Assembly: GCA_016218545.1 (NCBI GenBank)
Contig: JACRDQ010000030.1
Coordinates: 186,001-250,000 of the forward strand
Reading direction: 5' to 3'
Length of the DNA: 64,000 nucleotides
Origin: Elusimicrobiota bacterium
Lineage (GTDB): Bacteria > Elusimicrobiota > Elusimicrobia > UBA1565 > UBA9628
The position numbers and the translations under genes are program-made. The notes under the pieces are model-generated. The model had not been told where the DNA came from. It ran no database searches and saw nothing but the letters and a program-made list of their open reading frames with translations. Within the stretch, counting starts at the first letter, position 1; each line of letters starts with the position of its first letter. Below are positions 26,341-38,200 of this stretch, piece by piece.

Positions 26341-27924
26341 ATGCGCCTAACCACTATCTTCATTGTTGCCGTCCTATGCTCCTCCCCCGCGACCGCGGCC
26401 GTGACCCTGTCGCAGTCCGGCGGGAAGGTCTACTTCCTCCGAGCCGGCTCCACGGTCTGGGCCCAGGTCTCGGCGGGCCACCTCCTCTTGCCCGGTGACC
26501 GGGTGCGCGCCGACGCCGGGGCGAAGGCTACCGTGGATTTCGGGGACGGGTCGCGCATCGACATCGGCTCCAACGCTTCCTTCACTCTCCAGGCGGCCAA
26601 GCCCGAGGAGACCACGGTGCAGTTCTCCATCGGCCGTTTGCGCGCCTGGGTCGCCAAGCGGGTCGGCCAGCGCTTCACGGTCCGCACCCCCACCGCGGTC
26701 TGCTCCGTGCGCGGCACGGAGTTCGCGGTCGAGGTCAACCCCGCGGGCAACACCCGCGTCGAGATGTTCGAGGGCCTGCTGGCCGTGGCCGACAACCGCG
26801 GCAACGAGCTCCTGCTCAAGGAGGGCCAGCAGTTGGACGTCTCGGGACGGGGGCTCGGCACGGTCGAGGGCGCGGGCGCGGCGCCTTCGGGCGCGGACGC
26901 CCGGAGGGAGGCCGCCAAGCGCGAGGTCGGACTGGACATGAGCAAGGAGGAGGTCCAGGCCGCCGCCGCGCTCGAGCAGAAGAACGCCATCTATCAACAG
27001 GGCAAGGCCATCGTGGACGTGAACGGCAACCGGGTGCGCATCGAGGAGTACATCGTGCGCTCGCGGCCCGACGAGTTCAAGCTCGTGGTCCTCAATTCCC
27101 GCGTGGACCGGTTCGACTACTTCTACTACAGGGGCACCTTCAACAAGGCCCTGCCGGACGACATCTCCGTCGCGCTCCGGCAGCTCCCCGGCTGCGTCGG
27201 GAGCGCCTGCGACTATTTCCTGACGGACTACGACACCGGCCGGTCCAACACCCAGGACACGATGCGGGAGGTCTCCTCCGGCGGGCACCTCGTGGACGTC
27301 AACAACAACGGGGTGGCGGGCGACCGCGTGGAGGCCGCCTACGACTCGGCCACGGACCAGTTCCTCTCGGTGGCCGTGGGCGCCCCGGGCACGGACACGA
27401 CCGTCGCGACCGGAGACGGCACCCTGCGCAACACGCCGTTCTATCAGACCCTGTTCAACACCAACATCCTGACCTTCAACAACGTCCAGCACGGGGGCTG
27501 GACGCTCGGGGGCGGCGCCCCGGTCTGGACCCCGCCGGGCTTGACCGCGGCGGCCGCCTATTCGAAGAACAACACGACGCACCTGACGAGCTTCGCCGGC
27601 ATCACGGCCACGACCCTCAAGTACGAGCCGGTCTGCGGCCCTCCGAACTGCACCTACACCGAGGCCGGGGTCATGCACGAGGTCTTCTACTCCGAGTCGG
27701 CCGACGGCAGGACTTGGGAAAAGTACGACAACTACATCATCTCGGACGAGGGCAAGGTGGCCAAGTGGACCGACTTCTCGAACATCACCACCGGCACGCA
27801 GTATAAGCAGACCCTGCTCAACTGGAACTACCAGACCATCGTGACGGCCTCGGAGTTCCAGGGCCGCAAGATCGACCTCGCGGTCGAGCCCAGGATCTTC
27901 ATCCAGTCGGGCCTCATCCAGTGA
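26341..27924 (+). CDS. Secreted FecR-domain protein of cluster A
   Basis: The 527-residue product has a signal peptide (MRLTTIFIVAVLCSSPATAA). The FecR domain (about residues 25-160) has the family core FTVRTPTAVCSVRGTEFAVEV near residues 113-133. The rest (about 200-527) is a large domain of unknown function, with DYFYYRGTFNK and VDVNNNG segments shared with the cluster B paralogue (ending IQSGLIQ in both). FecR domains are known from iron-uptake signalling, but here there is no sigma factor or TonB receptor nearby and the protein is predicted to be secreted. A structural or peptidoglycan/surface role is more likely. The start at 26341 opens the signal peptide. No Shine-Dalgarno is seen, but TATAAA lies just upstream. 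Confidence 0.75.
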   Translation: MRLTTIFIVAVLCSSPATAAVTLSQSGGKVYFLRAGSTVWAQVSAGHLLLPGDRVRADAGAKATVDFGDGSRIDIGSNASFTLQAAKPEETTVQFSIGRLRAWVAKRVGQRFTVRTPTAVCSVRGTEFAVEVNPAGNTRVEMFEGLLAVADNRGNELLLKEGQQLDVSGRGLGTVEGAGAAPSGADARREAAKREVGLDMSKEEVQAAAALEQKNAIYQQGKAIVDVNGNRVRIEEYIVRSRPDEFKLVVLNSRVDRFDYFYYRGTFNKALPDDISVALRQLPGCVGSACDYFLTDYDTGRSNTQDTMREVSSGGHLVDVNNNGVAGDRVEAAYDSATDQFLSVAVGAPGTDTTVATGDGTLRNTPFYQTLFNTNILTFNNVQHGGWTLGGGAPVWTPPGLTAAAAYSKNNTTHLTSFAGITATTLKYEPVCGPPNCTYTEAGVMHEVFYSESADGRTWEKYDNYIISDEGKVAKWTDFSNITTGTQYKQTLLNWNYQTIVTASEFQGRKIDLAVEPRIFIQSGLIQ

Positions 27925-27940
27925 CATGAAAGGACATCCC

Positions 27941-29203
27941 ATGCGAACGACGCTCCTCTCCGCGGCCCTGGCCGCCGCCTGCGCGTGGGCGGCCTCCGCC
28001 GCGGCCGCCGCCACCTACACCCCGGTCTACAAGGCCGCGCTCCTGGGCGGGCAGTACTTCCTGAAGGGGACCAACGCCCACGTGAGCGCCAACGGCTCGC
28101 TCAACGTCGCCCCGGTCATCGAGTTCGACGACCGCTGGTCGCTCGTGCCCCACTACTGGTTCAACTATCAGGGCACCAAGGGCGTGGGCGACGGCGTGGG
28201 CGCGGGGACGCTGTTCCAGCAGCAGATGGACCACCGGCTCTCCCTGTCTCCGATGTACCGCATCGCGGAGACCGATTGGAAGCTCAAGATGCCGATCTCC
28301 TACCGCCGCAACTTCACGAAGGAGACCGCAGACGAGACCTGGGGGGAGGGGCTCTTCGACTACGACAAGCTCTCCTTCGGCCTGGAGGCCGAGAACCTCT
28401 ACAACGACCCCTTCTCCTACCGCGTCGGATTCGACGCCTACAAGGTGGGCTTCCCCAACTACGAGTCCCTGGAGTCCCAGAACCAGGTGGACCCGGCCGG
28501 CAACCCGCTCAACCGCGAGCTCACGAGCAAGGACGTGCTCGACACCTGGAACTTCCAGCTCACCCTGGCCGGGAGCAGACCGTACCCATACGAGGACCCG
28601 GTGGTCTCCCTGTACGCCACCGTGAGCTCCCTCTACCAACCCTACAGCGACCAGCGCATCGTCAATCGGCTGGGCCAGAACAACGAGAACAAGCCCTTCG
28701 GCCGGCAGGACTTCCTGCAGAACCTCTCCGCCGGCGTGGGCTATCCCCGGACCATCCAGATCGGGTCGCGGGACGTGCGCACCAGCACGATGTTCACTTT
28801 CAACGCGGGTTACAACGGCTCCAACCAGAACTCCTTCGACGCCGCGCGCACCATGTTCATCTACGACGCCTACAGCTACTACACCCTGGGCGGCGGGCCG
28901 AACTACGTGATCGCCTGGGGCGACAAGAAGCGGCCCAAGAGCTTCAACTTCGGCTTCCAGTACAGCCACCAGGTCTACACCGGACGGCTCGCGCAGACCG
29001 CTGAGGGGGCGTACACCGGCAGCAACCAGTGGCAGGACCGCTATACCGCGAGCCTGGGGACCTCGTTCCCGTTCGCCAGGAACTTCAATCTGGTGACCAA
29101 GGCCAATTTCCTGTGGGCCACGTCCAACCAGGCGTATGAGAAGACTTACCTTTATAGTTATCGCACCGCGAACTACATGATGGGCTTCACCTTCGACTAT
29201 TAA
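27941..29203 (+). CDS. Probable outer-membrane beta-barrel protein of cluster A
   Basis: The 420-residue protein has a signal peptide (about residues 1-22) and then many amphipathic strands rich in Tyr, Asn and Trp (for example YKAALLGGQYFLKG). It ends in an aromatic C-terminal strand (NYMMGFTFDY), as is usual for barrels inserted by the BAM machinery. An AAAGGA ribosome binding site sits 8 bases before the ATG at 27941, which decides against the upstream ATG at 27926. It has a clear paralogue at 52349. Both sit directly after a FecR-domain gene, so the pair is conserved. The function is unknown. Confidence 0.7.
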   Translation: MRTTLLSAALAAACAWAASAAAAATYTPVYKAALLGGQYFLKGTNAHVSANGSLNVAPVIEFDDRWSLVPHYWFNYQGTKGVGDGVGAGTLFQQQMDHRLSLSPMYRIAETDWKLKMPISYRRNFTKETADETWGEGLFDYDKLSFGLEAENLYNDPFSYRVGFDAYKVGFPNYESLESQNQVDPAGNPLNRELTSKDVLDTWNFQLTLAGSRPYPYEDPVVSLYATVSSLYQPYSDQRIVNRLGQNNENKPFGRQDFLQNLSAGVGYPRTIQIGSRDVRTSTMFTFNAGYNGSNQNSFDAARTMFIYDAYSYYTLGGGPNYVIAWGDKKRPKSFNFGFQYSHQVYTGRLAQTAEGAYTGSNQWQDRYTASLGTSFPFARNFNLVTKANFLWATSNQAYEKTYLYSYRTANYMMGFTFDY

Positions 29204-29218
29204 GCACCAAGGTTCGGC

Positions 29219-32200
29219 ATGAGGCATATGAGAAAGATACTGAGAGCGTCTCTCGCAATCTCCCTGCTGGCCCTGGCGCCCTGCGCCTGGTCCGATCCCG
29301 TGGCGGTCTCGCCTTCGGCTCCGGACGCCACCCAATTCGCCGGCCAGCGCAAGCTCGTCCGCGACTCAGCGGGCAACCTCTATTTCGTCTATACCAGGGT
29401 CTATTCCGGCAAATCCCGGGTGTTCTTGGCGAAGTCCACGGACAACGGCCTGACCTGGGCCGACACCACGGCCGTTCCCATCGAGACGGCCGGAGCAGAG
29501 GGGGCGGGATTTGATCAGGGCAGCCCCGCGTTGGCCATCGACGGTAACGACGTCCTGCACGTGGTTTGGGGAGGTAGGAACACGACGCTCGACCCGTCAG
29601 GAGGGGTCGAGCCCAAGGTCGCCTATATCTGGGCCGCGTCGCCGGGCGCGAGCTGGTCCGGCTACGTGGAGATCCCGGGCAACGGCTACGAGGGAGGCGA
29701 GAACAATCCGTCCATCGCCGTGGACTCCAAGAACGGGCTCCATGTGGCTTGGTACGGCCAGAACTCGGGCCTCGAAATCGGCAGGGTGCGCTACTCCTCC
29801 AAACCAGCGGGCGGGGCCTGGGTCCCCTACGCGGACATCTCTTATCCCACCGCGGACATGAGCGTCCCAGTCGTCGCGATCGACAACTTCGACGGTATCC
29901 ACGTGGTCGCGCAGAGGAGGGAGGGCGTGAATCTCGGCGATTGGACCGAGATCGCCTATGCCTCCCGCGCCGCGACCGGGCTTTGGGGCGCGTGGAGGAC
30001 CGTGGCGGTGGAGCCCGGCTACTCCCAGCTGAGCCCGAGCATGGCGCTCGACTCCGACAGCGGGGTCCACGTGGTCTGGAGCGGCTCGAACCTGGCCTAT
30101 CCGAACGCCCAGATCAGGTATTCGTCCCGGGCTTTCGCGGTCGGGACATGGTCCGCGTATTCCACGGTGCAACCCATCGCGGCCGCGCCCCAGCTCGATC
30201 CCTCGGTGGCGGTCGCCGGCGTCGACGAGGACATCTTCGTGGTCTGGCACGGGAGCTCCCCTGTGGAGAGCCCGCCCGACACCCAGAACATCAAGCTCTC
30301 CAGGTTCGACGGCTTGGCCTGGGACGCGTGGCAGAACATCACGTCAGGGGGGGACCACCAGAGGTTCGCTTCCGTGCGCTGGTCCGGCTGGCACAACAAC
30401 TCGGGCAAGCTCGACTTCGGCTGGAGCGACCCCAACTTCGGCCCCTTCCGCGTCATGTCCAGCTCCCGGGCGGCGGTCCCCATGTCCGGCGGGTTCGTGG
30501 CTCCCATCGCCAACCTCGCCTCCGCGGCCGGGCCCTTCCCCGGGTCCGCTCGGCTGACCTGGAACTGGCCGACGAGCCTGGCTCCGGGCTCCTCCTTCCT
30601 CCTATGGTATACGACCCACACGAACTTCTCATGGGAGCCCTCGAACGCCGGCTACATGGAAAGCACGGGCCCGGTCTCGGGCGGAACCGCCGCGACTTTC
30701 GACCTGGGCGGCATGCCGCTTCAGTACGACGGGAGCAACACGGACGTCACCCCGAATTTCTACTTCAGGATCATGGTGAAGAGCCCGTCTGGCGCGCTGT
30801 CTCCGCTGAGCAACATGCCCAATAGCAAGCCCAATGTGCCGTCCCCGCAGACCCTGAGCTTCACGAACTACGGCGCTCCGGGCACGCCCGGCGGCGGCTG
30901 GCTCGACACCGTCAACGCCTCGGCCAACGGCAACGATCGCTTCAACGCGGTCGCCAAGATCCCGGGCGGGGGCTACGCCGCGGCAGGGACCATGTTCAAC
31001 GGGACCAACAACGACATCTTCGTCCGGGTCTTCGATGCCGCGGGCAACCCTTTGTCCACCCTGATGTGGAACGGCTGGGAGAACCTCGACGACGAGGCCT
31101 TGGGCGTCGTCTCGAACGGGCAGTACGTCTACGTGACCGGCAAGACCGGAGCGCCCTTCCAGGGCTCCAACCTCCTGCTCACCGCGGTGAACCTGAGCGA
31201 GGGCCGCGTCGAGGGCGCCACCACCTACAACAGCACCCAGAACTTCGACGAATCCGGCGAGGCCGTGACCCTGGATTTCACAGGCAACATCTATGTCGTG
31301 GGTTCCGAGGTGCGCTCTGTCGAGGGAAGCAATATCCTGGTCCAAAAGTACGGCCCCGCGCTCGACCTGCTGTGGACGACGTCCTACAACAGCCCCTCCA
31401 ACGGCCCCGACAGCGGGCATGGCGTCGCCTGGGAGGGCGCGGACCAGCTTTATGTCGTGGGCGAGGCCGCCGGCGACGTCTGGCTGAGGCGCTGGAACTC
31501 GAACAATCCCGACATCGTGCAATGGACCACGACCTACAACGGCCCGGCCGGCGGCGCCGACCGGGGCTTCGGCGTGGCCTTGGACGCGGGCTTCGCCTAT
31601 ATCACGGGCGAGGAATCGACCCCGAGCCAGGGCGCGAATCTCTTCGCTCAGAAGTACGCCATGGCCACCGCGGACCTCCTGTGGCACCACTCCTACAACC
31701 GCTCCGGCGCGTTCAACGACGCAGGCCTGGCCGTCTCGACCGGGCCCGGGAGCCTCTTCATCGCCGGGAGGAGCGACCAGGCCGCCGGCAACTCGGACAT
31801 CCTGGTGCGCAAGCTGGACCTCAGCGGCCTTGAGATCTGGACCACGACCTATAACGGCCTCCAGAGCCAGAACGACGAGGCCCGCGGCGTGGCCGTGGAT
31901 GCCGGCAACGCCTACGTGGCTGGGTTCGAGCGCAGATCCGTGGGCCAGCAAGACAACGCCTGGCTGAGGAAGTACAACTTCGACGCCTTTCAAGGAGCCA
32001 GCGCCGGCACGACGAAGATCTGGAGCGGCGTCGCCAACGGCAAGGCCTCGGACGGCACCAACTGGTTCGACGGCTTCCCTCCCCAGACCAACGACTACGT
32101 GGTCTTCGGCGCCACCAACCCGACGAACGGCTGCGACTGGAACCTCGCCATCACCCTCAGCTCCATGAGCTTCATGGATGGCTATGCGGCGACCGTCACC

Positions 32201-35200
32201 TTCTCGAGCCAGGTCGTGGTCCTGCAGGAGCTCGAGCTGCTCGCCCCGGATGCGACGGCCTTCTTCAGGTACGACCCGGCCTCCCCCAGCTCCACCAGGC
32301 ACAGGATCGAGAGCAGCGTCTTCATCGAGACCGGCACCTTGACGGTCGAGCGGGCGACCATGACCGTGGAAGGCGAGGTCCTCATCACGAGCGGGACCTT
32401 CTGGCTTAAGGACGGCCCCACTTTCGAAGGCGTGGACGTCGTCTATGACGGCCAGCCCGGGTTTGGAAGAGTCAGGATGACGGGACCCCTGGCGCCCGTC
32501 GTGACCAGCACCTCGAGCACGACCGGGATCGTGTTCATGGCCGACCGGAACGTCGAGATCTCGTCGGGCGTGTTCCAGCGACTTTCCCAGGACGGCATCA
32601 TGATCGGGGACCAGGCGACCATCGTGAGCCTCTCGAGCTTCACCATCGCCGGCCCCCTCCAGCCCGGGACCACGGCCATCAACTTCTACTCCGCCGGGTC
32701 CTACGTCTCCACCTTCACCAACGTGACCTTCGCGGACCCCAACATCGCGGTCAACGTCAACGCGAACCTCCTGAACTCCGCGTCCCGCATCACCATGCGC
32801 GATTTCCAGGGCCCCCAGGCCGGCGAGGACTTCGACAACGACCCTCCGGGCTTTCCCGAGGTGGTCGAGTGGCCCAACCTCGCGGGCGTGGCGGGCGCTC
32901 CTTTCAACCTGGCTGCCGCGGTCGGGCCCATCGTAGGGTCCGTGAATCTCACTTGGCAGTGGCCTGAATCCCTCGCGCCCGGGGGGGCCTATCGCATCCA
33001 GTACGCCACGTATTCCTCGGCCAATTGGGACTACAATAACGCCCAGGTCGTGGTCGCGACCGGCCCGGTCACTCTCGGTGCGGGCGGGGCCACACACATC
33101 GTGGGCGGCCTCGACGTGGGCCGCGACGGGACCAACGCCGACATCTCTCCTCTCTATTATTTCCGCGTCTTCGCCAAGAACAACACGGGCACTCCTTCCC
33201 TGCCCTCCCTGACGGTTCAGAACAAAGCCACCCTGCAGGCGTTGGAGACCACGGCGTTCACTGATTTCGGAGCCCCGGGCACTCCGGGCGGCGGGTGGTT
33301 GTCCACGGTCAACGATGCAAGCAATGGCGGCGACTACATGTATTCCGTGGCCAAGGACAATTCCGGGAATGTATATGTCACGGGATATCTTAACGACGGC
33401 CCCAATCCTGATACTTTCGTCAGGAAGTACAACCCTACTGGTTCGGTTGTTTGGACACAGTACTACAACAGCCCTGCCAATAACGTTGATCGGGGCGGTG
33501 ACATTACGGTGGATGGATCGGGAAATGTCTATGTGACTGGACATGAGACCCGCCCTGACCTGGGCCAGAACCAAAACATTTGGGTGCGGAAATACGATAC
33601 CAACGGCCTCATCCAATGGACTACTACCTACAACAACCCGGCCGATAGCGATGATTTTGGCAGTGGCATTGCGGTGGATGGATCAGGCAATGTTTATGTG
33701 ACTGGAAATGAGCGGCGCGACGACCTGAGCCAGGGCTGGAACGTTTTCGTGCGAAAATACGATACCAACGGCCTTATCCAATGGGCTACCACATACAACA
33801 GCCCGGCCGATGCCAACGATCTGGGTTATCGCATTGCAGTGGATGGATCAGCCAATGTTTATGTGACTGGATATGAAACCCGTTCCGACTTAGTCCAGGG
33901 CGAAAACATTTGGGTGCGGAAATACGATACCAACGGCCTTATCCAATGGGCTACCACATACAACAGTCCGGCCAATAGCGATGATGAGGGCCAGGATATT
34001 GCGGTGGATGGATCAGGGAATGTTTATGTGTCTGGATTTGAGCGGCGCGACGACTTGGTCCAGGGCTATAACATTTTGGTTCGAAAATACGACACCAACG
34101 GTCTCATTCAGTGGACTGCCACATACAACAGCCCGGCCAATAGCGATGATTCGAGCAAGGGCATTGCAGTGGATGGTTCAGGCAATGTTTATATGACTGG
34201 TAGTGAGATGCGCAGCGACTTGGTCCAGGGCTATAATATTTGGGTGCGAAAATATGACACCAACGGCCTTATCCAATGGACCACTACATATAACGGTCCG
34301 GCCAACGGCAATGATACGAGCGATGGCATTGCGGTGGATGGATCAGGCAATGTTTATGTGTCTGGAGGTGAAACGGTTGCGGGCCAGGCCACCAACATGT
34401 GGCTGCGCAAGTACAACTACGACGCTTTTGGCGGAGGCTCGGGCGGCCTGACCAAGGTCCGCGTGAACACGGTCCCCCTGGGGCCCTCCACCCTGGGCGT
34501 GAACGTCAACGACGCGCTCATGATGGGCGCCACCATCTGGAGCGAGGGCGGGTCCGTGACCCTGAGCTCGCTGACCGTGAGCCTCCTCGGCAACGCGCCC
34601 GCGACCCAGGTCACGGCGCGGATGGTCAAGGACTTGAACGCCAACGGCGTCTTCGACTTCGGCTCCGAGCCCGTCTTGAGCACCATGGTCTTCGCCGCCG
34701 GGACCCCGCCCAAGGCCATGCTCTGGCTCACCCCGAGCCAGGTCATCACCGGGGCCTCGCAGTACTACCTCCTGACCGTGAGCCAGTCGAGCGTGCCCGC
34801 GGGCAGGAGCGTCGAGTACTCCATCGAGTCTCCTTCCGACCTCACCGTGTCGGGCGGCGAGACCATGGGCGCCTTCCCGCTCAAGTCCGGCCCCCGCAGC
34901 GTGTGGGGGGAGGTCTATGCCAGGCCGAACAACGCGATCGTGCCCTATACCGAGCCGGCCGTGCCCAACATGGGCGGCTTCGACACCGGCTTCTACCTGA
35001 GCGGCGGCCAGCTTTTCGTCATCGAGACGGATCCGACGGTCAAGTGGAACTCCGGGGCGGGGCTCACCTCCTCGACCGGCGACGCCTCGGGGGTGTGCGG
35101 CTCGTGTGTGGTCTCGAGCACGAACTCCGGACGCCTCATCTTCCGCGTGGGCTCGGGCTCCTGGACCCCGGTGCCGTGGCTGGTCTCGACCATCACTGTG

Positions 35201-38200
35201 GCGGGAGGCGGCAACCTCTACCTGGGCATGAACGACATAGCCGGGTCCTACGGCGACAACTCGGGCTTCGTCTCCGCCAACTACCGGATCGTCACCTCCA
35301 CGTCCCCCAAGGTCTGGCAGGGAGGCACGGCCGGCTACCTCAGCAAGGCGAACCTCGACTCCAACTGGCAGGGCGGCAAGAAGCCCTACGAGGGCGAGAA
35401 CGTGGTCTTCGACAAGTCGAACTACGACTGCGACTGGGACATCCCCAACCTCCAGGTCGGCCTCATGACCATGACGACCGAGTATGATCGGACCGTGCGC
35501 GTGGCCATGGCTTCGGGCCTGTCCAACGTCCTGCAGGTTTCCAGCAGCGTCGTGGTGAGCAGCGGCACCCTGGACCTGGCGGGCAACACCCTTGAGGTGC
35601 TGGGGAACCTGCTGGTCACGAGCAGCGGCACCCTGGACCTCTCCAACGGCACCCTCCGGCTCAAGTACCTCGATGTCGAGGACGGCGCCTTCCTCAAGAC
35701 CACCATGGCCACCGAGGCCAGGATGGAGAATCTGACGGGAGGCGCCTTCTGGGAGTTCCACATCAGGAACGCCACGGTGACGGTCAACAACGCCATCGGC
35801 CTGCGCGTGCGCGACTCCGCGGGCATCCATCTCAGCGAACAGGCCAAGGTCAACGCGTTCAACAAGGTGAGGGTCGAGTCCTCCGTGGCGACCTCCTCGG
35901 CAGCCATCGGCTTCTACGGGTCGGGTGTCGCGACGCGCGCCTTCTACGACTGGTACTTCGACGCGAACCTGCAGGTCAATGTCGACGCGACGCGGCCCGC
36001 GGCCGGTTCGCTCTTCACCTTCTACAACTCCACGGGAGCCAAGTTCGGCACGCCGTTCGAGGCGGACCCGAACAGCCTGGTCTTCTGGTCTCCTGACGGC
36101 GGCGGCACGGCCGGCTCCATCAGCGGCAGGCTCGACTACGCGGGTGCCGCGGCAGGCGACTACAAGCTGCGCGTCACCACGGCGGCCTCGGGGATACTCG
36201 GCGGCGGCCAGACCCTGGCCATCTCGTCTGGCGCGGTGGGCTTCTCGGTGACGGGCCTGCCCACCCCTGCGACGTACTACATCTTCGGCTTCAAGAGCGC
36301 GACCAACGAGCCCTGGAACGACGCTCCTCGCGGGGGCGTGGGCAACCCCGGAGCTTGGCGCTCCCAGGCCATGTTCCTGGTGAGCGGCGCTTCCTTGTCG
36401 AACAAGGACATCACCATCCAGGATTGGGGCGCCGTTTCCGGCAGCATCTCCTTGAATACGACCCAGACCGGCTCCCTGCGTCTGCACGCGTGGAGGGGCA
36501 TCGACCCTCCCTGCTCCAACTGCACCCTGGAGAGCTCCTGGTATCCGGGCGACGCCGGCGGGGCCTACTCCTTCTACGCGCCCCCTGCCTCGGACTACAC
36601 GATCATCGCGTTCAAGGACGTGGACAACGACGACCAGGTCGACTCCTTCGAGGCGATCGGCTCGTCGGCCGTCATCGAGGTGGCCTCCCTCTCCGACCAC
36701 AGCGGCACGGACATCACGGTCTCCGGCGGGGGCAATGCCCCTGGAGGGACGGTCTACCTGAGCACCCACGCCATGACGTCCGGCGTCATCGGGCACTCGG
36801 GCGCCATGCCCATGGCGCGGATCAAGCTCTACTCGCATGGGGCGGAGGCCTCGCTCAACGGCATCAGGCTGGAATACGCGGGCGTGCGGCCAGCCGGCTC
36901 CTTCGAGATGCAGGTCTACGAGGATTCGAACGCCAACGGCGTCTTCGAACAGTCCGGAGCGACCCCGGACAACTACAAGGGCATGTACATGGTCGCCGGC
37001 GCCGCGTCTTCCTCAGGCACGGTCATGTTTCCGCAGTCCGACCTCATCGTGGCGGGCGGGACCCGCACGTACTTCCTCGGGCTGGACCTCTACGGCCAGT
37101 TCGTGTCATCGGCCGGCATCCGCATCAGCACGTCCGCGAACTTCGCGCTCGGAGCGGGCGAGATGGCCGGCCAATCCCTGTACCCCGTCCTCAGCACGGC
37201 CGGCGTGCGCCTGGCGGTGGACGCCTTCACCTGGGCTTATCCCGCCGGCGCCGGCGGCACGTACACGGGCGGCCTCATCGACGCGGGCCAGAGCCTTCAC
37301 GTGGACGCGGCGGGAGAGTGGCGCTACGCCTCGGCCTCCTCGCCTGTGGGCCCTTCGGGCCTGGCGGCGAGCACCGGGCAGTACACCATCATGCCCTCGG
37401 CCAACGTGGGCGAGCTCATCGGCCGCATCCAGCTCAATTCCGGCGGCTCGAGCCCCTGGTTCCGCATCGGCGCCAGCACGGACATGGCGAGCGTCGCCTA
37501 TTCCGGGGAACTCGTGCTGGCCATCAACGATTACGTGGACAGTTTCGGGGACAACTCCGGCAGCCTGTTCGCGGGGTTCGCGGTCTCCGGCTCGACCGTG
37601 GGCGCCTTGAGCGGCACGGTGCACTACCAGGGCGGCCAGGCCAGCAGCATGACCGTGACCCTCTTCAGCTACCCGACCGAGGTCTCCATGGTCGGGGCCC
37701 AGGTCGCGGTGGCCACCATCACCGGGGTGGGCGCGCCCACGACCTATGCCTATTCCTTCGGCCAACTGCCTCCGGGCTGGTATGGGGTCTCGGCCCAGCA
37801 CCTCAACTCCCTCTACCCGGACCACAAGGGCAAGGGCGGGGCCAAGGTCTACGTGCCGCAGTCCGGGACCACCTATTTCGACGTCACCATGACCCTCGGG
37901 TACGCCAACATCGGCGGCAACCTGCTCTACTCCGGGGTCCAGAACTACGGGAACTTCGTCGTGATTGCGACCACGCACACGGACCTCGGTCATGCCGTGG
38001 TCTTCGGGTCCGCGGCGGTCACGGCGGCCGGTCCTTACACCCTGGCGAACCTGCCGGCCCCGCAGACCTACTTCCTCGTGGCCATCCGGGACGGCAACAA
38101 CAACGAGGACCTCGACGGCCCCGAGCCTTTCGGCTACTACGACGGCGGGGTGAACCAGTCTTCGTCGCCCGTCAGCCGGCTCGACGAGGCGCTGGCCACG

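Noticed and set aside
33347..34376. CRISPR-like array
   Set aside because: The repeat period is 165 bases, it lies in frame inside a gene and encodes propeller blades. There are no spacers of the right size and no cas genes.
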